NCBI RefSeq assembly: GCF_028368975.1
Contig: NZ_JAQNDM010000002.1
Location: 1,550,001 to 1,614,000, forward strand
Length of the DNA stretch: 64,000 bases
Direction: 5' to 3'
Source: Stigmatella ashevillena
GTDB taxonomy: Bacteria; Myxococcota; Myxococcia; Myxococcales; Myxococcaceae
Position 1 is the stretch's first letter, and each line of letters opens with the position of its first letter. The translations under genes and the position numbers were made by a program. Below the pieces are notes generated by a model that was not told the origin of the DNA, made no database searches, and saw nothing but the letters and a program-made list of their open reading frames with translations. This document shows, one piece after another, positions 17,144 to 25,056 of this stretch.

Positions 17144-17183
17144 AATAAAAGAGCCCCCACGCCGTGCGAAGCACGTGGGGGCT
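17144..17183 (-). terminator. Rho-independent terminator after the lysyl-oxidase lipoprotein gene
   Basis: Read on the minus strand, AGCCCCCACG and CGTGGGGGCT (17174-17183 and 17152-17161) form a 10-base stem with a 12-base loop, followed by CTTTTATT. It lies 26 bases after the stop of the lysyl-oxidase gene. Confidence 0.8.
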
Positions 17184-17208
17184 GGGGTTCAGCGGCGGGG
17201 GCCGTCCG

Positions 17209-19206
17209 CTACCGCGCTGGCAGGGTCACCGGAACGCTGGAGGTGTTGTTGTCGAGCGTCGTCTCCTGGAAGGCCCGGGAGGGGTTGAGGGTCACCTGGA
17301 GGCGGTAATCTCCGGGGGGCACGTTGGTGATGTCCAACCACTGGCAGTCCAGCGTGTTGCCATACAGGTCGGACCAGCCCCGCTGAATGCCCTGGTCATC
17401 ACACGTGAACTGCTTGGCGCACGGCACGTCCGGCCCGGTGGCGACCCGCTGCGTGTCCTCCATGCAGTAGGCCTGCTTGCGGCCCGCGAGCACCGTGCGG
17501 CCTTCAGCATCCACCAGCGCGTAGGTGGCGAAACCACCGAAGTGGTAGTGGCCGTGGCAAGGCGAGAAGATGAAGAGGTCTGGCCGCTCAGCGGGCGCTG
17601 GCACCGTGAGGGTCGCGCTGCCCTGGTTCACGGCCTCCACGCTGAAGCGCAGGACGTGGCGCTCTCCCGTGCCCTCCACGCACTCCTCCACCCTCGCGCA
17701 GGAGTTCTCGGTGACGAAGATGGTATCGAAGAGGATCTCATCCCGGAGCCGGGCCTCGTCGACGATCAGGTCCGGCAGCTGCGCGCTGACGGGATGGCAC
17801 GCGCAGTCCGTGCCGCAGAACTCCGACGCACCACAGGACGGCGTGCAGGAGGGACGCAGGTGGTCGCACCCCGCGAAGGTCTCACACGTCCCGGTGGCGG
17901 GCACGCACAGTTCGGCATTGGGACAGAAGCCACACTGCCCTCCGCACCCGTTGTCTCCACATTCCTTGCCATCACAGTTGGGGATGCAGGGGTTGGGCAG
18001 GCACCGCCCCTTCACGCACGACTCGTTCCCCGTGCACACGCCGCAGTTCCCGCCACATCCATCGCTTCCGCCGCAGTAAAGGCCGTCGCACTTCGGCACG
18101 CAGCCGTTGGCGGCGAAGCGCGTGCTCAGCGTGAAGGGGCCCGCCTGGGTGGAGTCGAATCCATCGACAATGAGGTAATAGGTTCCCGGCTCGAGCGACA
18201 CGGAGATGCGGGAGCCATAATCACCCGGCGGCGAGGAATCATCGCTGCACGCCACCGTGCGCGACGCCGTGTTGTCGAGACAGTCGGCGGCGCCATCCGC
18301 GCCTCGCTGCTTGCGCAGGTGGAGCACCGTGTCATAGCCGGAGACGCGCGCCTCCAAGCCCAGCTTCTCCGTCGTGGTGAAGGTGTACACCGCCTCCACC
18401 GCGGTGCTGGTGCGGTTGCAGGAGGGAATGAGCTGGTGGAACCCGTTGGAGGTATCTCCCTGGATGACGTGGTCGCCGACCAGAGGCGCTCCAGTGGCCA
18501 CGAGCGGCAAGGGATTGCGGCACGTGCCCGCCTGAACCTCGGGCCTGCACTCGAAGACGCCCTGAGCACACGCCTGTCCCGCTGGGCAGGTGCCGCACAG
18601 TCCGCCGCAGCCGTCTTCTCCACACAGCTTGCCGGAGCAGTCCGGGTTGCAGGTCGCCATGCAGACCGCACACGCGCCGATGGGAATGTGCTGACACGTG
18701 CGTTTGTCCGGATCGCAGACGTCCTCGGTACATGCCGCTCCGTCGTCGCAGGGAGGAGGACCTGACACGCAGCGCCCATTGGCCAGGCGCTCCTCACCAT
18801 CACAGAACTCACCGTTGGAGCACGTCACCTCCACGTCGGTCTCGAAGGCCCGCTCGAAGGCAGCGCCCTTGCGCTGAGGGGCCCACCCCAGCTTGTGCAG
18901 CCCGGGCTGGGCTGGCGCGGAGACATTGCCCCGGAAGGTGGCCACCTGGCCGGGCTTCACCTGCTCCGTGAGCACGAGCGGCCCTCCGCTCCAGCCCTGC
19001 TGCGCCTGGAGAGCGAGCTTCACCTGGTCTGGCTTCCACGTCGCGGAGCCTTCGTTCTTCATCCGCAGTTGCACCTCGCCGGGCCCGTCCGGGGGCACAT
19101 GCAGCGCCGTCCCGGAGCTCTCCCAGGCCGCGACATAGGTTGCATCGTCATCACAGCCCGTCACCAGAAACACGAGCCCCGCCCAGAACATCAAAACTTT
19201 TCGCAT
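17209..19206 (-). CDS. Lipoprotein with C-terminal lysyl oxidase domain
   Basis: 665 residues from ATG 19206. A lipoprotein signal ends at Cys18 (VFLVTGC). An Ig-like domain (NEGSATWKPDQ) follows, then a Cys-rich block, a PPC-like beta domain (about 225-345), and tandem Cys-rich repeats of the form CDGKECGDNGCGGQCG. The last 210 residues match lysyl oxidase. The copper site is CHGHYHF with His551, His553 and His555. Lys577 in GRKQAYCMEDT and Tyr615 in YGNTLDCQWLDIT occupy the positions of the two residues that form the lysine tyrosylquinone cofactor in animal LOX. The ending PPGDYRLQVTLNP is also typical. The enzyme would oxidise lysine amino groups on cell-surface or matrix proteins. The gene lies 97 bases after the lipoprotein at 19304-20101 and ends in a clear terminator. 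Confidence 0.88.
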   Translation of the reverse strand: MRKVLMFWAGLVFLVTGCDDDATYVAAWESSGTALHVPPDGPGEVQLRMKNEGSATWKPDQVKLALQAQQGWSGGPLVLTEQVKPGQVATFRGNVSAPAQPGLHKLGWAPQRKGAAFERAFETDVEVTCSNGEFCDGEERLANGRCVSGPPPCDDGAACTEDVCDPDKRTCQHIPIGACAVCMATCNPDCSGKLCGEDGCGGLCGTCPAGQACAQGVFECRPEVQAGTCRNPLPLVATGAPLVGDHVIQGDTSNGFHQLIPSCNRTSTAVEAVYTFTTTEKLGLEARVSGYDTVLHLRKQRGADGAADCLDNTASRTVACSDDSSPPGDYGSRISVSLEPGTYYLIVDGFDSTQAGPFTLSTRFAANGCVPKCDGLYCGGSDGCGGNCGVCTGNESCVKGRCLPNPCIPNCDGKECGDNGCGGQCGFCPNAELCVPATGTCETFAGCDHLRPSCTPSCGASEFCGTDCACHPVSAQLPDLIVDEARLRDEILFDTIFVTENSCARVEECVEGTGERHVLRFSVEAVNQGSATLTVPAPAERPDLFIFSPCHGHYHFGGFATYALVDAEGRTVLAGRKQAYCMEDTQRVATGPDVPCAKQFTCDDQGIQRGWSDLYGNTLDCQWLDITNVPPGDYRLQVTLNPSRAFQETTLDNNTSSVPVTLPAR

Positions 19207-19303
19207 GAAGGATCCCCCTGATGGATTGCGCCGGGAGAATTTCACACAGCCCCCCTGATTGCACTCCGAGGGCATGGGCCGCATCCGCCCTTCATGGAGC
19301 GTG

Positions 19304-20101
19304 CTACCGGGCAGCGGCCTCGGTCCCCGCCCCGGAGTCCGAGCCTGGACGCCGGTCGATCTCCTCGGAAGGATAGGCCTTGGCCGCGTCGAGGTACTTC
19401 CGCGGTTGGATGCGGCGGCGATCCCGGCGGCTGATCCATTCCGGGGTGACGAGGGTGGGCTCCCCCTCGGGAAGCTGCTCCACCATGAGCCCATCACAGA
19501 ACAGCCACTCGATGCGGCCATTGGGATACTGGCGCGCGAAGTACAGATCGCCACTGCCCACCTGGGCGTTCGCCGAGCACCAGGTCTGCTTCGCCTGGGC
19601 TTCTCGGGCTGGCGCTTCCACCTCCCACTTCTGCTGGGCTTGCTGCAACTCGGCGGCTGCCAAGGCGCCAGAGGCCCCCTCCAACCGGGCTCTCGCGTCC
19701 TTCACCAGCGCCGCGCCCCGCCTCGCAATGTCGGGAAAGGCCCCTGTCCGGTGGAAGCCGCACGTGGGCAGCGCCCGGAGGTTCCGGTCATGAATCTCCA
19801 GCACGGGCCCCAGCGTCCGGGAGGCCTCTTCCAGCAAGGCCAGGTGCTCGGTGTGCGCGAGCGCCTCCGGCGAGTGAGCGGACTCCGTGTTGGAGAGAAA
19901 CCGGGACAGCACCCCGTTGATCGAACTGAGCTCGTCCGTCAGCCAGCGCGGCTCCGCCTCGCACAGGGCCTTTGCGCCTCCATAGTCCCGGTACTCCGCG
20001 CGCCCCATCCCCAGCACGTATTGCTGCAAGGGAGGCACTTGCTTCGACGCACAGGCACTGAGAAGGACGGACAGGCTCACGAAGACGGAATGGACACGCA
20101 T
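19304..20101 (-). CDS. Lipoprotein of unknown function
   Basis: 265 residues. The start MRVHSVFVSLSVLLSAC is a lipoprotein signal with the modified Cys17. The mature protein is largely helical (TESAHSPEALAHTEHLALLE; then RARLEGASGALAAAELQQAQ), followed by a segment with W, Y and R residues (GDLYFARQYPNGRIEWLFC) that may be a small beta domain, and a charged tail. No catalytic motif is visible and I do not recognise the family. It precedes the lysyl-oxidase lipoprotein on the same strand with a 97-base gap and may share its transcript. Confidence 0.65.
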   Translation of the reverse strand: MRVHSVFVSLSVLLSACASKQVPPLQQYVLGMGRAEYRDYGGAKALCEAEPRWLTDELSSINGVLSRFLSNTESAHSPEALAHTEHLALLEEASRTLGPVLEIHDRNLRALPTCGFHRTGAFPDIARRGAALVKDARARLEGASGALAAAELQQAQQKWEVEAPAREAQAKQTWCSANAQVGSGDLYFARQYPNGRIEWLFCDGLMVEQLPEGEPTLVTPEWISRRDRRRIQPRKYLDAAKAYPSEEIDRRPGSDSGAGTEAAAR

Positions 20102-20228
20102 GGCCCCTCTAGCCTAGGGCATATTTTGACCACAAACAAACCTGCGAACAGAGCCCGGGACGCCTCCGCACGCCTACCCACGCCAGTGGGCTGACGGGGG
20201 ACCACCTCTGGGGTAGCGTGGACACGAA

Positions 20229-21779
20229 ATGAAGCCCCCGCCCTTCCCCTCGCTGAGCCCGTCGTTTCTTCCCCCTGGATCACGGGTAGGGCCCTGGCGC
20301 GTGGTGGGCTGGGGCGGCCGGGGCGCCAACGGCGCCGTCTACCAGGCGCTCCGGGTGGGCCGGGAGGCGGCGGGCCCCGTGGCCCTCAAGCTGGCCATGG
20401 CGCCCGGAGACCCGCGCTTCGCTCGCGAGGGCGCCCTGCTCTCCCGCCTTCGCCACCCGAACATCCCCGCGCTGGAAGGCCGGGGGACCTGGAAACACTC
20501 CCGGGGAACTGCCCCCTACGTCGCCATGCAGTGGGTGGACGGAGTGCCCCTCTATGCCTGGGCCGCCATGCGCAACCCCTCCTCGCGGCAGGTCTTCCAG
20601 CTTCTGGCGCAGGTGGCACGGGCCCTGGAAGTGACCCATGCCCTGCCGGGCGTCCACCGCGACGTGAAGGGGAGCAACGTGCTGGTACGCGGCAGCGACA
20701 GCCGAGCGTTCCTGACGGACTTCAGCTCGGGGCACTTCGCAGGCGCCAGCCCCCTGACCTGGCAGGCGATGCCTCCCTGCACCCCGGCCTACCGCAGTCC
20801 CCAAGCGTGCCGGTTCGCCGCGCTCCGTCCTTCCTCCCACGCCCAGTACACCGCGACCCCGGCAGATGACGTGTTCGCCCTGGGCGTGACAGCCTACCGG
20901 CTTGTGACGGACGAATACCCTCCCCCCGTAGAACCCGGACTGGACGCGAAGGGCCTCTGGAAGGATGGCGGCCCTGGACCGCTGCCCCCCGAGGTCCTCA
21001 ATCCCCGGGTGGAGTCCCGGCTCAACACCCTCATCTTGCGGATGCTCTCGGTGCGTCCTGAAGCGCGTGGCACCGCGGGCGAGTTGGCCCAAGCCTTGGA
21101 GCAAGCGGCGGAGCAGTCAGACCCGAAGGGAGATCAACCCCTCTTCGCGTGGGAAAACCTGCCCTCCTCTCGATGGTCCCTGATGGACTCCGCAGAAGCA
21201 GACCTGCTCGGCCACCGACCACGGTACAGAAGCCGGGCGCGCGTCCTGGAGACTCAGGCGCGCGATGCCGCCGAGCAGACCGTCGCGAACCGGTTGAACG
21301 CGGAGAGGCTTGCTCATTCCAGGGCCGCGACCCAGCCTGATGTCCTTTCCTCGCCCTCCCTTCGATGGGCACGAGGGCTCCTGCTGTCCGCCGGCGTTCT
21401 CCTGCTGGTTTTCGGCCCGGAAAGCGGGGGGCCCGTCCCTTCAGAGCCGTTCCAGGAGATGCCTCCGCGAAGCGAAGCCCAGGACGCTGGCACCGATGCC
21501 GGGACGGTGGGCCTCGCGGACGTCGCGGCTCAGCCCGCCCACAATGCCGAAGGCACCATTGCAGCACACACGGCCATCAGCATCGACCTGCCCAAGGGGC
21601 CCCTCAAGGGTCAAGTCCGGCCTCCCTGCGCGAAGGGTCAGCTGGACCTCCGCGGTGGATGTTGGGCAGCGCTTAAAGCCCAGCCCCCGGAGTGTCCGCT
21701 CTACTCCTACGAATGGAATGGCGGATGCTACATGCCCATCGTCGCCACCCCACGTCCGGACACTTCGGACAAGCCCTAG
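20229..21779 (+). CDS. Membrane-bound Ser/Thr protein kinase with DFS in place of DFG
   Basis: 516 residues. The kinase domain (about 18-295) has the glycine loop GGRGANGAVY (29-38), the ATP lysine Lys54 in VALK, Glu67, the catalytic loop HRDVKGSN (143-150) and the metal site read as DFS (164-166) instead of DFG. A single membrane helix near residues 381-397 (ARGLLLSAGVLLLVFG) separates it from a 120-residue outer part with several Cys and a W-G-G-C-Y motif. All catalytic residues are present, so an active kinase is likely. Myxobacterial kinases of this kind act in development and stress signalling; the target cannot be inferred. Confidence 0.88.
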   Translation: MKPPPFPSLSPSFLPPGSRVGPWRVVGWGGRGANGAVYQALRVGREAAGPVALKLAMAPGDPRFAREGALLSRLRHPNIPALEGRGTWKHSRGTAPYVAMQWVDGVPLYAWAAMRNPSSRQVFQLLAQVARALEVTHALPGVHRDVKGSNVLVRGSDSRAFLTDFSSGHFAGASPLTWQAMPPCTPAYRSPQACRFAALRPSSHAQYTATPADDVFALGVTAYRLVTDEYPPPVEPGLDAKGLWKDGGPGPLPPEVLNPRVESRLNTLILRMLSVRPEARGTAGELAQALEQAAEQSDPKGDQPLFAWENLPSSRWSLMDSAEADLLGHRPRYRSRARVLETQARDAAEQTVANRLNAERLAHSRAATQPDVLSSPSLRWARGLLLSAGVLLLVFGPESGGPVPSEPFQEMPPRSEAQDAGTDAGTVGLADVAAQPAHNAEGTIAAHTAISIDLPKGPLKGQVRPPCAKGQLDLRGGCWAALKAQPPECPLYSYEWNGGCYMPIVATPRPDTSDKP

Positions 21780-21781
21780 TC

Positions 21782-22321
21782 TCAGCCGAGCCGAACGGCC
21801 GGGCCTCTCACTCTCCGCCGGATGTAGAACTCACCTCCGTCGTGCTGAATCTTGAGCCGTGGAGACCCATCCGGGTCACAGTACATGTGCCCTCCCTCCA
21901 GTAGCCTGCGGAGGTCCAGCCGGTAACAGCCGACCCACCGTGGAAGATGAGTTCTGGAGGTTCTCCAATGGAGGCGAAGAATGAAGGGGCTTGCGAGCTT
22001 CTCTTTCTTCAGCTTCTGAGTGTTCTCGCGGTTCGGCGCATCGTTGCCGCAAAGGTGCGTAACGGTCGTCAGAAAGCCGCTCGACCAGCGCTCCCGCTGG
22101 AGTGTTGGTGGCCCGCTCGGGGCGAGAAGTCGACGCGGGCACTCGCTCGTCCTCCGTCCAAATCTCTGGAACGATGGCCAGCAGCGTGTGGGCACACGCG
22201 TCGAAGTATCGAAGCAGCCCATCCACGCCGAGCGAACCGTCGCTCGCTCGCGGACAGATTTCGGCGGACAAGCGCGTTCTGCGGATCGATGCCTGCAGGG
22301 CGCTCTCCTCCGAACGGCCAC
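21782..22321 (-). pseudogene. Probable gene remnant, frame uncertain
   Basis: The 750 bases between the kinase and the toxin gene hold no convincing intact gene. On the minus strand the end of this frame reads like real protein (GCYRLDLRRLLEGGHMYCDP, then LKIQHDGGEFYIRRRVRGP and a stop at 21782). Its upstream half does not. A neighbouring minus frame, about 22100-22271, contains a protein-like stretch (DGLLRYFDACAHTLLAIVPE). This is what a frameshifted, decaying gene looks like. Family not recognised. Confidence 0.3.
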
Positions 22322-22526
22322 CTCGCGGAATCGAAGGTAGAGGCCCGCGAGCAGCGCCTTCAGTATGGAGGAAACAGGGACGTGGCCAGCGGCGAGGCGT
22401 CAGCGTCGGGCGGGAGCCTCACCTCGCAGGGTGTCCGGAGCTGAAGGACGGCGCCACCCGGCGCCTCCTCCTCTTCCCTGTGGCAACTCTCTACCCTGAG
22501 CCCCTCCTCACAAGAAGGGGTGACAC

Positions 22527-23891
22527 ATGCTGCCGTGGAGGGTGCTCTGGAAGGCTGAAGCGCTGTTCCTGGCGTTGCTCGTGGGGTGCGCCAGCATCCC
22601 TCGGGGCCCCCTCGTGGAGGACACCGGCCAGGGCAAAGCCGTCGTCCACGTTCCCCGCGCGGCTGACCTGCAACCGGTGGAACTGGAGGAAGCGGAGTTC
22701 CAGCAGGCGGTGAGGCGCCTTGCGCGCGAGGTGCGGCTGACAGGCACGCCACGCCAGATGGCGGAGAAGGCGTTTCAGATGGACCCGCAGAGCGGTAATT
22801 ACCTCTACCTGCTGCGGGATAAGAAGCTGGTGCCAACGGGGACTGGCGCTCCTTGGGACGGCACGTTGACCCAAGAGGATCTTGCGCTGGCGGAACGCTA
22901 TCGGCTCTGGTGCCAGAGCGCCTACAACTTCTATGGAGACTGTCTCGGAGGCGCGCTGATGGGTGGGCGCTATCTGGACATGCAAGGCCGTTACGTCTGG
23001 GCGCTGGCGATGAGCAAGAGCCCGGTGCTGGGCGAGATGAAGAAGGCGCTCGGAGAGATGGTGGAGTTCCGCGCGCTCATCAGCGGGGCCCTGTGGACGT
23101 TGGGTTCCATGCTGCTGATCCTGCTCCTCAATCCCGTGGCTCCGGCGCTGGTGGCGGCGTTGGGCGTCGGGATGCTCCTGTATGTGGGCTATGACACGCT
23201 CCACAACCTCGTGACGGGCTGGGCTGAGTTGACGGAGGCGGCGAAGGCCGCAACCACCTTCGAGGAGATCCGCGAGGCAGGCGAGCGCTTCGGCAGGATT
23301 CTTGGACAAGAGTCCGCGCGCGCGTTCGCCCTGCTGCTGGTGGCGGCCATTGGCTCGACGGCGCAACGGTTCGCAGCAAAGGTGCCGACGCTGCCCGGCT
23401 CGGCGCAGGTGGCCATGCAGGCTGAGGGTGAGGCCGGAATCTGGCTGCCCGCGCTGGGGACGGTGGAGGAGATCGCGGTCAGTGCCGAGAGCGTCAGCAT
23501 CTCGCTTCCCGCAAACGCGGTGGCCATGGCGGCGCGGCCCAGTGGCGGCAAGGGCCCCTGCATCGAGACGCACCACATCGCCACCATTTGCAACGACAAG
23601 TCCACCGCGCGAGGGGGCACGTGGTCGCCGAGATTCCGGGCAATCTTCGCCAGAGCTGGAATGACGCTGGATGACCCGGCGAACAAGTTGCCCCTCCCGG
23701 GGCACTACGGACCGCACCCAGAGCGGTATCACCAACTCGTCTACAAGGAACTGCTCGACGGAACGGTGACCTGTCGTAGCGTCGTCGAGTGCCGCGAGGG
23801 GCTGACACGGGCCCTCAAGGCTCTTGCGAAGGAAATCGCCACTCCGGGAACAGAACTCAACCAACTCGTCACCCGGCAGCCACCGCGCTAA
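22527..23891 (+). CDS. Lipoprotein toxin with C-terminal AHH nuclease domain (SitA-like)
   Basis: 454 residues. The N terminus (ALFLALLVGCAS) is a lipoprotein signal with Cys21. A helical middle contains two hydrophobic segments (ISGALWTLGSMLLILLLNP and VAALGVGMLLYVG, about 190-230). The last 110 residues match the AHH branch of the HNH/endonuclease VII toxin fold: the paired His349-His350 (ETHHIATICNDK), a tryptophan-Ser segment, and GHYGPHPERYHQLVYKELL with His393 and His397. Lipoprotein targeting plus a toxic nuclease tip is the design of the SitA toxins of Myxococcus, which pass to sibling cells by TraAB outer-membrane exchange. The Imm11-like gene starts 9 bases after the stop. Exact delivery route is inferred; DNA as target is likely by family. 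Confidence 0.8.
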   Translation: MLPWRVLWKAEALFLALLVGCASIPRGPLVEDTGQGKAVVHVPRAADLQPVELEEAEFQQAVRRLAREVRLTGTPRQMAEKAFQMDPQSGNYLYLLRDKKLVPTGTGAPWDGTLTQEDLALAERYRLWCQSAYNFYGDCLGGALMGGRYLDMQGRYVWALAMSKSPVLGEMKKALGEMVEFRALISGALWTLGSMLLILLLNPVAPALVAALGVGMLLYVGYDTLHNLVTGWAELTEAAKAATTFEEIREAGERFGRILGQESARAFALLLVAAIGSTAQRFAAKVPTLPGSAQVAMQAEGEAGIWLPALGTVEEIAVSAESVSISLPANAVAMAARPSGGKGPCIETHHIATICNDKSTARGGTWSPRFRAIFARAGMTLDDPANKLPLPGHYGPHPERYHQLVYKELLDGTVTCRSVVECREGLTRALKALAKEIATPGTELNQLVTRQPPR

Positions 23892-23900
23892 AGGGAGCCC

Positions 23901-24464
23901 ATGCCCAAGCGTTTCTTTGAGCTAGCCGACGATGTAAACGCCCCGCACCGCTGGCACTTGGCCACGCCGACGACCCGTCACGGCCAGAAGGTGGACGAGG
24001 CGCTATTCATGCGCGGGGTACCCGTCCACGATCAGGGGCGATTGAGAGTCCCTGCCGAGATCGCTGGCAAGGCGCTGGACTTCACTCAAGCGGGCATTGG
24101 CATCCCGGTGGTCCATGTCAGGGTCGCGTCCATGTTTTCGGAGCTCGCCCCGGATGACGTTCAACTGATTCCCGTGGACGTGGAGAGCCAACCGGATCAG
24201 TACCTCCTCCTCGTGACCACACGTCTCATCCGCTGCATCGACGAAACAGCGTCACGGATCCGGCTCTGGACCCATGAAGATGGAGCCCCGCACATGGTCG
24301 GTCGCTATGCCTCCGTCCGTGACATGCGCATCGACAAACCCAAGGCGGGAAACGCCAAGGTGTTCCGTTGCGAGGGATGGATAGGTCCGCTGATCGTCTC
24401 TGGAGAGATCAAGGACGCCCTGGAGCGCATGAGCGCCACAGGCACGAGATTCGAGGAGGTCTAA
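23901..24464 (+). CDS. Imm11 (DUF1629)-like immunity protein
   Basis: 187 residues, no signal peptide, so cytoplasmic. The sequence pattern (MPKRFFELADDVNAPHRWHL at the start; QYLLLVTTRLIRCIDE in the middle; IDKPKAGNAKVFRCEGWIG; a C-terminal SGEIKDALERMSATG helix) fits the Imm11/DUF1629 immunity family that neutralises polymorphic toxins. It begins 9 bases after the AHH toxin stop on the same strand, preceded by AGGGAG, as expected for a cognate antidote co-expressed with the toxin. Binding to the AHH nuclease is inferred from position and family. Confidence 0.8.
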   Translation: MPKRFFELADDVNAPHRWHLATPTTRHGQKVDEALFMRGVPVHDQGRLRVPAEIAGKALDFTQAGIGIPVVHVRVASMFSELAPDDVQLIPVDVESQPDQYLLLVTTRLIRCIDETASRIRLWTHEDGAPHMVGRYASVRDMRIDKPKAGNAKVFRCEGWIGPLIVSGEIKDALERMSATGTRFEEV

Positions 24465-24617
24465 GAGACACCCCTTTCAAGGTGATGGAGGAGGCAGGCA
24501 GCTCCTCGGGCGAGGAACTGGCGAGGCTACCTACCGAAACTGGCTCTATCAGGCCCTCTGTAGGGAGGCATTGCCCTGGGTGTGTGGTTCCCTTCCGCAA
24601 AGGGCCACCATTGCCGG

Positions 24618-25053
24618 TCAGACTTCCTCGTCGGGCAGGAGCATGCGGAGCAGTTCGTCGTCGGGACCCAACGGGCGCCAACCGGGCGGGGGCGGGCTGA
24701 CGAGGAGCGCATCGCCAGCCATCATCGCGATGCCGAACTCCTCACCGCCGTCCACTACCAGTGTGGGCTCCAGTTGCACGAAGCCTTCCCGCGTCCCGAT
24801 TCAGCATGGTGGCCTCCCCACGCGTCAGCGAGTGCCACCTCTCGGCCGAGGCACGAGCGGGCATAGCCTGGGATGGCACGTCCGAGCCTTCAGTCTGCGC
24901 CAGCAGCAGCAACAACAGCGCGGGCGTCACGGAGACTTCCGGAGATGGGCGCCTCCTGACTATCGGCATCCATGGAACGCGAGAATACCGGACTGATTCG
25001 GTGTCTCGATCGGAGAGTGGGGCGAGGCTGAGTGGCACAGCCTCCTGTGCCAC
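24618..25053 (-). pseudogene. Frameshifted remnant of a small, possibly secreted protein gene
   Basis: On the minus strand the stretch ending with the stop at 24618 reads like real protein: GFVQLEPTLVVDGGEEFGIA, then MAGDALLVSPPPPGWRPLGP and DELLRMLLPDEEV. Upstream this frame is closed by a TGA near 24803. The plausible continuation lies in another minus frame (to 25053), with a hydrophobic VTPALLLLLLAQ and LTRGEATMLNRD. One indel near 24780-24810 would join them. Alternatively only a 54-codon piece from GTG 24780 is translated. No other gene is visible in 24465-25056. Confidence 0.35.
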
Positions 25054-25056
25054 CGC

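Noticed and set aside
17152-17183. Inverted repeat as a possible CRISPR or transposon end
   Set aside because: Single copy, directly after a stop codon and followed by a T-run on the minus strand; a terminator explains it.
24571-24996. Plus-strand frame between the immunity gene and nagA
   Set aside because: Gln/Ser/Arg-rich without motif; the protein-like signal is on the minus strand.
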